Source: Caldithrix sp. RBG_13_44_9 (GTDB lineage Bacteria > Calditrichota > Calditrichia > RBG-13-44-9). From it: 17,899 nt of DNA. Within the stretch, counting starts at the first letter, position 1. Each line of letters starts with the position of its first letter. The stretch spans positions 23,778 through 41,676 of the forward strand of contig MESS01000148.1 of assembly GCA_001771055.1 (NCBI GenBank), read 5' to 3'. This document shows positions 1-6,747 of this stretch, one piece after another. Below the pieces are notes generated by a model. The model ran no database searches. It was not told the origin of the DNA and saw nothing but the letters and a program-made list of their open reading frames with translations. The position numbers and the translations under genes were made by a program.

Positions 1-2
1 AA

Positions 3-32
3 CACTCTGCCACCAGTTCTGGTCACAGAGTG
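3..32. repeat. Imperfect inverted repeat / hairpin
   Basis: The arms CACTCTG (3-9) and CAGAGTG (26-32) are perfect reverse complements. Inside them, ACCAG (12-16) and CTGGT (19-23) also pair, leaving a 2x2 internal mismatch and a TT loop. That gives 12 paired bases in 30 nt. No T-run follows on either strand, so it is not an obvious intrinsic terminator. An operator or a remnant of an intergenic repeat are alternatives. Confidence 0.35.
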
Positions 33-60
33 AGACAGATAAATAACTGAAGGCAATTAC

Positions 61-183
61 TTATTGAAGCTTTTCAATAAATTTTTCAACCGTCTCTTTT
101 CCCCGCTCAGGGTTAGAAATATAAAACCTGTCGGCACTAATATTATTGACAACAAAGGAATTATTAAATCTTTCATGCTCACC
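61..183 (-). pseudogene. Possible 3' remnant of a minus-strand gene
   Basis: A 40-codon open stretch runs from just after a TAG (184-186) to a TAA (61-63), with codon choice that looks coding. It ends in a charged helix-like tail (ETVEKFIEKLQ). It has no in-frame start codon, so if real it is the 3' end of a broken gene. The same bases also hold a competing 39-codon frame starting at an ATG near 175-177. That frame would give a short hydrophobic peptide with a basic tail and is preceded by AGGGTGAGC, a plausible ribosome site. I cannot decide between the two, and neither is recognised. Confidence 0.2.
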
Positions 184-462
184 CTAGTTTTTAATTCTCT
201 TAGTTTGATTATCGACTTTCCCTTTTAATATTTTACCCAAAAATATTTTCCTCTACAGAAAATCGTTTACCAAAGAGTATAATATTAGAAAACCATATCC
301 ATCTAATAAGATATTTAGCTGTTAATAAAATTTAAACCGCTGGTAACTAAAACGAGGTAACTTCATGTATAGAACAGTTATTTCTGACACAAGACATTAC
401 TAAAAGATCGGATGAAAAACCGTCTGTATTTAAATGTAAAATTTAGCTTAAGGAGTCAACTG

Positions 463-1191
463 ATGGATTTAGGTCTCAAAAATAAAGCAGTACTGGTGAT
501 GGCTTCCAGCGATGGTATCGGCAAAGGGGTGGCGGTAGAATTTGCCAAAGAGGGCGCTAATGTGATGCTCTTTGCCCGACGCGAGGATAAATTAGTGGAG
601 GTTCAGAAACAGATAAAAAATCTTACCGGTAAAACCGCATCCTATCTAACGGGAGATATTACCAAACCAACTGATATTGAAAAAGTAGTTTCAAGAACAC
701 TGTCTGAATTTGGGCCGATTTATGCTTTGATCAATAATACCGGAGGACCTCCGGCTGGTACCTTCGATAAATTCGGAGATAATGATTGGCAGTCTGCCTT
801 TGAGCTCACCCTGCTCAGTTTTATCCGGACCATTCAGGCGGTACTTCCCTCGATGAAAGAAAATGGCGGCGGCAGAATCGTGAATATCACCTCCTCATCA
901 GTAAAAGTTATTCTTGATAACCTTATTCTTTCCAATACCTTCCGGATGGGTATCGTTGGGCTGACCAAAACTCTGGCCAGTGAACTTGGTAAGGATAATA
1001 TTCTGATCAATGTCCTTGGTCCCGGTAAAATTTTGACTGAACGGGTAGAATATCTGGATTCCATCCGGGCTGAAAAAGTTAAATTTTTCTACAAAAGATT
1101 CCCAATATATCCTTTCTTTAAATATTTCTTCCCCTGCCTGTTGGCCAGATTAACCTTGCAGGCAAACAGCAAAATAGGGGAGGTACAATAA
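463..1191 (+). CDS. Atypical short-chain dehydrogenase/reductase-like protein
   Basis: The protein has 242 residues and the Rossmann fold of the 3-oxoacyl-ACP reductase-like SDR group. I place the start at 463 because AAGGAG lies just upstream (450-455); a 17-codon longer frame from 412 lacks homology-like sequence and a good ribosome site. The nucleotide-binding loop is ASSDGIG (residues 14-20) instead of TGxxxGIG. The NNAG motif appears as NNTGG (91-95), and the serine strand is NITSSS (141-146). The usual Tyr-x-x-x-Lys pair appears as Ser157 and Arg161 (SNTFR). Such SDR-like proteins without a perfect catalytic tetrad form a known subgroup, so a normal dehydrogenase activity should not be assumed. 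After about residue 204 the sequence turns aromatic and basic and lacks the usual IPLGRxGxPEE and VDGG motifs. This suggests C-terminal decay or replacement. It is a monocistronic-looking plus-strand gene 175 bases before hdrC. Confidence 0.75.
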   Translation: MDLGLKNKAVLVMASSDGIGKGVAVEFAKEGANVMLFARREDKLVEVQKQIKNLTGKTASYLTGDITKPTDIEKVVSRTLSEFGPIYALINNTGGPPAGTFDKFGDNDWQSAFELTLLSFIRTIQAVLPSMKENGGGRIVNITSSSVKVILDNLILSNTFRMGIVGLTKTLASELGKDNILINVLGPGKILTERVEYLDSIRAEKVKFFYKRFPIYPFFKYFFPCLLARLTLQANSKIGEVQ

Positions 1192-1366
1192 TTGGATTTT
1201 TTTCTTGTTTTTTTGAAAAACTGGATTTCATTGACCTAGTTTATCCGTATTTGGAGCAAAAGCGATAATCAGATTTTTTATTCGAAAATAATAAGAATTT
1301 TTAACTTTAATTGATTTTTTTTGAATATTTTACTATCATGTTTACAAATTAAACCTAAAGTAGTTT

Positions 1367-1828
1367 ATGAAAACTATCAACTATAGTTTTCGGAAAAAAC
1401 TTAATAAGGTAATCGGCGGGTTCACTCACAATTACTGCTATCAATGTGGAGCCTGTGTACCTGATTGTCCATCTCACCGCTACCTCAACGATTTTAACCC
1501 TCGCACGATTATTTTAAATGCCTTATATGGCTTTGAGGAAGATCTGATTGGTCCGGATTCACTGATCTGGAATTGTACTAATTGTTATAACTGTCACGAA
1601 AGATGTCCGCAAGACGTGAGCCCCATAGAAGTGATCATCGCCCTGAAAAACATGGCCATGGAAAAGGGTACCAATCCGCCAGTTGTTAACAACATTGTGG
1701 AGCGTGTTAAAAAGCACGGTCTCACCGTATCTCAGACTGAGCTGACGGTAAAGCGGCGGGAAGAGCTTAAACTGCCATCCTTCCGGACGGACTGCCTGGA
1801 TGAGCTTGATAAATTGTTTAACCTTTAG
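1367..1828 (+). CDS. hdrC: Heterodisulfide reductase-like subunit C (iron-sulfur protein)
   Basis: This is a 153-residue HdrC-type ferredoxin-like electron carrier. It has two complete CxxCxxCxxxCP [4Fe-4S] motifs: Cys24/27/30/34 (CYQCGACVPDCP) and Cys70/73/76/80 (CTNCYNCHERCP), with the helical spacer usual for HdrC. In the Hdr family, HdrC passes electrons between the flavin/iron-sulfur subunit HdrA and the CCG-domain subunit HdrB. No membrane segment is present, so it is cytoplasmic. The start at 1367 is supported by the homology starting soon after it, although the upstream ribosome site is weak. hdrB follows after nine bases, so the two are almost certainly co-transcribed and form one functional pair. 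The partner hdrA lies about 4 kb away on the other strand. In bacteria the final acceptor of such HdrBC pairs is often not CoM-S-S-CoB and is unknown here. Confidence 0.93.
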   Translation: MKTINYSFRKKLNKVIGGFTHNYCYQCGACVPDCPSHRYLNDFNPRTIILNALYGFEEDLIGPDSLIWNCTNCYNCHERCPQDVSPIEVIIALKNMAMEKGTNPPVVNNIVERVKKHGLTVSQTELTVKRREELKLPSFRTDCLDELDKLFNL

Positions 1829-1837
1829 AGAGACAGG

Positions 1838-2725
1838 ATGAAAGTCACTCCATTCTGGGGTTGCATGATACCCCTGAAATATCCGCAGATGGAGCGAGCA
1901 GTACGATTCTCACTGGAAAAGCTGGGAGTTGAGCTGGTTGATGAGCCTCGTTTCAGTTGCTGCCCCGATCCCATCTATTTCAAGGCAGCCGATAAGATGA
2001 CCTGGCTTACCATGGCAGCCCGTAATATATCCATTGCGGAAGAGCATGAACTCGACCTGATCACTATGTGTAGTGGTTGCACTTCCACCCTGTGTGATGT
2101 CAATTTTCAGTTAAAGAAAGACCGGAATCTCTTGAATAAGGTCAACGCTCGATTAAAAAAGATTGGCCGCCAATTCAAAGGTACTATCAATGTACGTCAT
2201 TTAGTGACATTAATACGGAATAAGATCGGTATTCAGAAGATTAAAGAATCGGTTATTCATCCCCTGCATGATCTCAAAGTAGCTATTCATTATGGTTGCC
2301 ACTTGTTAAAACCAAGTGAAATCATGCAGGTAGATGATCCGATAGTTCCCACTATCCTGACTGAACTCATCGAAAGCACAGGTGCTATGCCAATTCCTCA
2401 CCACGAGTATTTACAATGTTGTGGAAAAGCCTGTCGGGATTATGAATTAACCTTGGGGATGAGTGCAGATGTCTTTCAATCGATCCTAAATTCGCAGGCG
2501 GATTGCCTGGGTCTAATATGTCCTACCTGTTTCGATTCATTCGATGTTGGACAAATCCGGGTATCGCGTCAAGTCCAGAAAGATTTTCAAATACCGGTAG
2601 TTTATTATTTTCAACTCCTGGCTATTGCCCAGGGCGCGACACCAGCGGAAGTGGGAATTAATCACCACAAAATCATGCCGAAAAAATTTCTTGAAAAGTT
2701 ACAAGGGATAGAAATTCCCGCGTGA
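1838..2725 (+). CDS. hdrB: Heterodisulfide reductase-like subunit B (two CCG domains)
   Basis: The protein has 295 residues, the normal HdrB length, and two cysteine-rich CCG domains. The first ligand set is Cys9, Cys41-Cys42 (SCCPDP), Cys78 and Cys81 (MCSGC), a CX31CCX35CX2C pattern. The second is Cys154 (HYGC), Cys194-Cys195 (QCCGKAC), Cys228 and Cys231 (CPTC). In structurally known HdrB these motifs hold two noncubane [4Fe-4S] clusters where disulfide reduction occurs, so this subunit should be catalytically complete. A ribosome site (GACAGG) sits directly before ATG 1838. It forms a two-gene unit with hdrC and ends nine bases from the 3' end of the convergent nucleotidyltransferase-like gene. 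The stop codon is TGA, which shows TGA serves as a normal terminator in this genome. The physiological substrate is unknown. Confidence 0.93.
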   Translation: MKVTPFWGCMIPLKYPQMERAVRFSLEKLGVELVDEPRFSCCPDPIYFKAADKMTWLTMAARNISIAEEHELDLITMCSGCTSTLCDVNFQLKKDRNLLNKVNARLKKIGRQFKGTINVRHLVTLIRNKIGIQKIKESVIHPLHDLKVAIHYGCHLLKPSEIMQVDDPIVPTILTELIESTGAMPIPHHEYLQCCGKACRDYELTLGMSADVFQSILNSQADCLGLICPTCFDSFDVGQIRVSRQVQKDFQIPVVYYFQLLAIAQGATPAEVGINHHKIMPKKFLEKLQGIEIPA

Positions 2726-2734
2726 TCGGTGATT

Positions 2735-5710
2735 CTACCGAATCCAATCCATTAACTCATTAATAGCTTCCCAGCTCTTCTGGCGGTAAGAAGAAAATTG
2801 TTCCCACATCCATTGTTCAGGATTTACCTCTGGTGGTAGATCAGGATTGAATTTCAAAGCGGTCCGGATTAAACTCTGATTGGAAATCTGATCATCCGCT
2901 GCCACCGTTAAACGATATATGTATCTGAACTTCTGCAAAAATATTAATGCATTTCGCACTGTTTTCCAGGCCTTTCTCAACTGTTTCTCGAGACGATAGA
3001 AATCATCAATCAGCAAATAGGTATCGGTTTGCTCTAACTGATATAGTACCTTGTACATCAACACGATCATATCGATATCTCTCAGTCCACCTGCACATTC
3101 TTTTACATTGGCACAGTCCGACTGAAATTCAGAGGTCAGCCGATGGCGATCTTCAATTTCATGCAACATCCGTTGAATATATTCCTCACCGTCCTTAAAT
3201 ATGATCCCTTTTACAATTTCCGAAAGAAAGCGCTGATGAAAAAGGCGGTTGCCATGAAGCAGCCTTGCTTCTAATATTTGGGATTTATCAATATAATTTT
3301 CTGGGTAGTCACTTTGAATCAATTCCTTTAAACCACTATAAGGGCACATATATTCCCCAAAGTGCTGACTGAAGCGAAACTGGGGAAGAGTACCCCGTTT
3401 TATCATCTCAACATTCATCAGCGATACTATTTCTCGAAAGAGGTTTATTTCTGAAGAATCCTCACAATCCACCACAATAATCATATCAAAGTCATCATCA
3501 AAAGCCTGACCCCTGCCATTTCCTCCACACGCGTAAATGGAAAAACATCTGGCCAGCCGCATGGCCGTTTGGGAATTTTTAACCACTTCCCGTAAGCAGA
3601 TTTTATATAATTCCCTAAAATATATGGAGACAAAAGAGGTGAAATCCTGGTTAATTTCCAGGATTGATTTTCCCCGGAAGGTTTCCATTCCTACCTGTAA
3701 AAATTTCAGATCATAAAAATTATTAATTGACTGTTTCTTCCGATGGAGGGAATGAATAAAATGCAATTTCCGTAAAATTTGTGCGCATTTATCACCAATG
3801 CGTTCCGGCTCGTGAATAAAACAGGCATAATTGGGAAACTGATAATAAATATTGATAATGAATCGTTTGAAATAATGGCTGCAAAAGTTCATCAGATCGA
3901 TCAACTCAACCAAATTTCTTTGGTAACGACCGGTTTCTCCCTTATATGTTTTTCGATAAATGATAGTCTTCATTTCCTGCAGATTTTCTGGACTAAAAAT
4001 GAGAAGGACTTTGCAGAATAAGCTGGGATCCTTCCGGAAAAAAGAAAGAATATTGGTGATTAAATCAAAATCACTCCTGAATTGCTGAAAAAAGAATGAG
4101 AGAAGTTGGTTGATCATTGAGGAATGCATTTCATTATCATAAGGATCAAAGGTTGCACAAAATTTAAATAAAAATTCAGGATGATTACCTTCCCACTGAA
4201 CTATTTTAATAAAGGCCTTGGATTGTTCAAAGGTGGTCATTCCTATCATATTCTGAAGCAGGAGCTCATTGAACCGGGCCGGTTTCTGTTCTAAGCGGTG
4301 AAAAAGATCTTCCCAGTATTGATCCGGTTCAAAAAAATCAAGATCCCGATAAAAGTCGGCGATAGTTAATTTTCCTTTAACAGATCTTTGGTTCAAACCC
4401 TTGAACAAGGTGATCCGCTGCAAATGTTTCGACAGATCTTCGATAAACATCGGCATTATTTCGCAAACATTTTCCACGGCTCGCTGGTAATCATATAATA
4501 GCTGATTTACCGCCTTATAAGGACCAAAATCCTGATACAACAGTTTTTGCGCTACTCGCTGTAAATTCTCGAGAATCGAACCGTCGGCAACGGGAATATA
4601 TTCTTCCTGTACCACTACTTGTTGATACAGATAGCGAAAGATTTCCAAAAATGAAAGACTATTTTCAAGCGTATAAAATTCTTTCCGGAAGGCGGGGTAA
4701 GTCTTTTTTAATACTTTGATGATTTTCCAGGGATTCACTTCTATGATTCCAAACCGGGTTTTATAGGCATAAATGATATTCTTAATCATGCGCAGCCCGT
4801 CAAATTTGGGATGAAGATAATCAGGATCAATCTTTCTGGAATACAGGTCCACTACCTCACCCAGGATTCCCCGCAAATATCCCTCGTGATATTTATTGAT
4901 TTTACCTTTATAATAATAGCGGGCTGTCACTTCATTCTGGAAGTGACTAAACAAGGTTGCATCCCCAATAATATACCCTGCACCAAGCATTTCGGTTAAA
5001 ATCACAAAGTTGCCAATTTTATGATCAAGCAATTTCCGGTATTCCGGTATAGAGGCCGAATATACCTGGGTCCCCACATGTTCAGACAGATGAAAATGAA
5101 AACTGGTGACAAAACGCATCATTTCCAGGGCCATACGATCAATTACCCGATTTAACCAATCCCGGTCGCCGGTGCCATCATCGATGATCCCAACATCAAT
5201 GTCATCCTGGTCGGAGCGGGTTCCCACACCGGTGATCACAAATTTTGGAATTTTTTTCTCTCCTTTTAGCAGCCTCAGTAAATTTTGCATATAAGCAGCA
5301 GTAAGTTTTCGAAATTCCCATCCCGAATCCAACATGAAGTGCTGGAAAACATGCATACGCTTACTTTTGTCAATCAGTTGTTGCTCTAATCGATCCAAAT
5401 AATGCAGGATAAACTGTAACAACCGTAAGGAACAATAACAACCCAGAAAATCCAGTAAAGTGCGCTGCTCTGCTGGCAAACGACTGATTATATTCATATC
5501 CCTGGCATATTGCCGGCTGTAACTGATCAGATTGATTCGATGACTCTGGCGGGTAACAAAAAGTTTTTTCTGAAGCTCAGGATAAATCTGCTGAATGCTG
5601 TGAATATTTTTGTAAAAATGATTTCCTAGCACCTCAGTATCGGTAAATAATTCAGTAATTTCATCCGGTAAAATAGATTTTGAAGCACTATAGTTGTTAA
5701 GACTGGACAT
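2735..5710 (-). CDS. Large protein with two GlnD/GlnE-like nucleotidyltransferase domains
   Basis: A 991-residue cytoplasmic protein that appears internally duplicated. An N-terminal helical part is followed by a first nucleotidyltransferase-type motif at 160-174 (GVGTRSDQDDIDVG, with the DxD at Asp170/Asp172). A segment HPKFDGLRMI (300-309) resembles the GGLRDI motif that follows this domain in the PII uridylyltransferase family. A long all-helical region (about 330-700) follows. The second motif is at 728-742 (CGGNGRGQAFDDDFD, DxD at Asp740/Asp742), with NVKECAGGLRDID at 868-880. The NT-helical-NT-helical layout recalls glutamine-synthetase adenylyltransferase (GlnE), whereas the motifs look more like GlnD or DUF294 proteins. 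No HD or ACT domain was recognised, so it is not a standard GlnD. The target is unknown; protein nucleotidylylation is an inference. AAGGG six bases before the ATG supports the start. It is the last gene of the minus-strand run and convergent with hdrB. Confidence 0.7.
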   Translation of the reverse strand: MSSLNNYSASKSILPDEITELFTDTEVLGNHFYKNIHSIQQIYPELQKKLFVTRQSHRINLISYSRQYARDMNIISRLPAEQRTLLDFLGCYCSLRLLQFILHYLDRLEQQLIDKSKRMHVFQHFMLDSGWEFRKLTAAYMQNLLRLLKGEKKIPKFVITGVGTRSDQDDIDVGIIDDGTGDRDWLNRVIDRMALEMMRFVTSFHFHLSEHVGTQVYSASIPEYRKLLDHKIGNFVILTEMLGAGYIIGDATLFSHFQNEVTARYYYKGKINKYHEGYLRGILGEVVDLYSRKIDPDYLHPKFDGLRMIKNIIYAYKTRFGIIEVNPWKIIKVLKKTYPAFRKEFYTLENSLSFLEIFRYLYQQVVVQEEYIPVADGSILENLQRVAQKLLYQDFGPYKAVNQLLYDYQRAVENVCEIMPMFIEDLSKHLQRITLFKGLNQRSVKGKLTIADFYRDLDFFEPDQYWEDLFHRLEQKPARFNELLLQNMIGMTTFEQSKAFIKIVQWEGNHPEFLFKFCATFDPYDNEMHSSMINQLLSFFFQQFRSDFDLITNILSFFRKDPSLFCKVLLIFSPENLQEMKTIIYRKTYKGETGRYQRNLVELIDLMNFCSHYFKRFIINIYYQFPNYACFIHEPERIGDKCAQILRKLHFIHSLHRKKQSINNFYDLKFLQVGMETFRGKSILEINQDFTSFVSIYFRELYKICLREVVKNSQTAMRLARCFSIYACGGNGRGQAFDDDFDMIIVVDCEDSSEINLFREIVSLMNVEMIKRGTLPQFRFSQHFGEYMCPYSGLKELIQSDYPENYIDKSQILEARLLHGNRLFHQRFLSEIVKGIIFKDGEEYIQRMLHEIEDRHRLTSEFQSDCANVKECAGGLRDIDMIVLMYKVLYQLEQTDTYLLIDDFYRLEKQLRKAWKTVRNALIFLQKFRYIYRLTVAADDQISNQSLIRTALKFNPDLPPEVNPEQWMWEQFSSYRQKSWEAINELMDWIR

Positions 5711-5774
5711 ATAAGCCCTTGTGAATCACTTTTTCAGAAACTACTGCTCCCCCAATAATTCAAAATAGTCTAAA

Positions 5775-6347
5775 TCATACTTCCGGGGTTAATGCCGATC
5801 GGCCCACTTTTGCTTTAGCCATTTCATAACCGATTTGCAGAGCTTTTTCATGAAGTTTTTCTGATCCCTTGGGAACCCGGGTGGTTAACGCCATTTGTAC
5901 CGAACGCATGGAGACGATCTCGATAAAATCAGCCACTATTCCAAGTGCAATGATCGGGGCCATAGACTCATTACCGAAATGTTCGATAGCTGTTGACATA
6001 ATCGGAAAATCAAACAGATGCTCATGATCATGGGACACATCTCGGACCCGGGCAGAGTCTATGATCAGTGTTCCATCGAGTTTTAAATCTTTTACATATC
6101 GATAATAAGCCACCTGATTAAAACAGAATAAAAGGTCTGGTCGTTCAACTTTCGGAAAAAAAATTTCTTCATTACTGATGATAACCTCCGAGCGATTGGC
6201 TTCACCCCGCGCTTCCTCTCCGTAGGATTGGCTTTGAACAGCATTTAATCCTTCATAGATCGCGGCGGCTTCCGCCAGTACTTTCCCCATTAAAATCAAC
6301 CCATCACCTACATTACCACTTAACCGGATTTCATAACGGATTCTCAT
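5775..6347 (-). CDS. 2-oxoacid:ferredoxin oxidoreductase gamma subunit, orphan
   Basis: The protein has 190 residues and covers the complete gamma-domain fold of pyruvate/2-oxoacid:acceptor oxidoreductases (KorC/VorC/IorB type). Recognisable parts are the N-terminal LSGNVGDGLILMGKVLAEAA, the central SYGEEARGEANRSEVIIS segment, and a PDLLFCFNQVAYYRY stretch. In the family this subunit contributes to CoA and TPP-dependent oxidation of a 2-oxoacid with ferredoxin as acceptor, together with alpha, beta and often delta subunits. None of these partners is in the window. The usual glycine-rich SGxGGQG is altered to SGNVGDG and the usual RGG to RGE, so it may have a modified role. A strong ribosome site (GAGGAG) precedes ATG 6347. 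It lies between a small zinc-ribbon gene and the large nucleotidyltransferase-like gene, in the same direction as hdrA. Confidence 0.82.
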   Translation of the reverse strand: MRIRYEIRLSGNVGDGLILMGKVLAEAAAIYEGLNAVQSQSYGEEARGEANRSEVIISNEEIFFPKVERPDLLFCFNQVAYYRYVKDLKLDGTLIIDSARVRDVSHDHEHLFDFPIMSTAIEHFGNESMAPIIALGIVADFIEIVSMRSVQMALTTRVPKGSEKLHEKALQIGYEMAKAKVGRSALTPEV

Positions 6348-6400
6348 AGGTATTTCTCCTCAATGGGAAGGGATTACATATATTTTCCTAAAATCCCATT

Positions 6401-6556
6401 TTATTGATCTTTAGCTGGATTATTTTTTTCTTCAAGTCTCCTCACACTATTGCTGCCACATTTTGGACATGCTCGTTCCTGTGGCACATTGGGGGTAAAT
6501 TTATCTTCATATTCATGACCACAGCGCAAGCATCTGAATTTGCCCTTTTCCGTCAT
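6401..6556 (-). CDS. Small zinc-ribbon protein
   Basis: A 51-residue protein with two Cys pairs, CLRC and CPKC, about 18 residues apart, in the pattern FRCLRCGHEYED...CPKCGS. This is a single rubredoxin-like or FmdB-like zinc ribbon, probably binding one Zn or Fe. I prefer ATG 6554-6556 because AAGGGG lies six bases before it and homology-like sequence begins there. A longer version starting at 6607 (68 residues) adds a non-conserved leader and has a weak ribosome site; it cannot be excluded. The gene is 53 bases ahead of the 2-oxoacid oxidoreductase gamma gene, so a role in that protein's assembly or electron transfer is possible but speculative. Confidence 0.65.
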   Translation of the reverse strand: MTEKGKFRCLRCGHEYEDKFTPNVPQERACPKCGSNSVRRLEEKNNPAKDQ

Positions 6557-6607
6557 CGAAGGCCCCTTATCGCTTTTACACACTGTTTGTTGCGATTCAA
6601 TTGACAT

Positions 6608-6747
6608 AACATATGGATGCCCATCAAAATTCAGTCATCCTTACAAACCCATTCAACTGAAAAGTGACCTAACCTCAGTTAGAATTAAAACTACCTTTGG
6701 TAAATTGGTTAGTATGAATATTTCAAATTCCTTTCAATTGTAATCCA
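6608..6747 (-). promoter_or_regulatory. Intergenic leader with a weak promoter candidate
   Basis: This is the largest gap inside the minus-strand gene run. On the minus strand TTGAAA (6737-6732) is followed after 17 bases by TACTAA (6714-6709), a good -35 with a poor -10. Downstream, CTAAC/GTTAG and AACTGA/TCAGTT can form two short, mutually exclusive hairpins around 6655-6682. A separate promoter for the zinc-ribbon, gamma-subunit and nucleotidyltransferase genes is plausible but unproven. Confidence 0.2.

Larger units (their letters stand above)
1..462. other. AT-rich region without a convincing intact gene
   Basis: This stretch precedes the first convincing start codon at 463. It is strongly AT-rich from about 190 onward. 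It holds an imperfect inverted repeat (3-32), a short minus-strand open stretch that reads like a gene remnant (61-183), and a TATAAT hexamer at 278-283 with no recognisable -35 at normal spacing. The 6-mer GGTAAC occurs twice, 14 bases apart, near 341-360. No tRNA, rRNA or complete protein was recognised. Confidence 0.5.

Noticed and set aside
1192..1366. Terminator or promoter between the SDR-like gene and hdrC
   Set aside because: The region is AT-rich with T-runs, but no GC-rich hairpin precedes them and no -35/-10 pair with good spacing was found.
2723..2725. General reassignment of TGA (for example to Trp or Gly) as an explanation for the hdrA TGA
   Set aside because: TGA ends hdrB, the DUF35 gene, the SCP2-type thiolase gene and the partial gene at natural C-termini, so it is a normal stop here.
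2731..2744. Bidirectional terminator between hdrB and the nucleotidyltransferase gene
   Set aside because: GATTC-TACC-GAATC gives only a 5-bp stem and no T-run follows on either strand.
6655..6682. Attenuator or riboswitch formed by the two competing short hairpins
   Set aside because: The stems are only five and six base pairs, with no T-run and no recognisable riboswitch core; kept only as a note in the leader entry.
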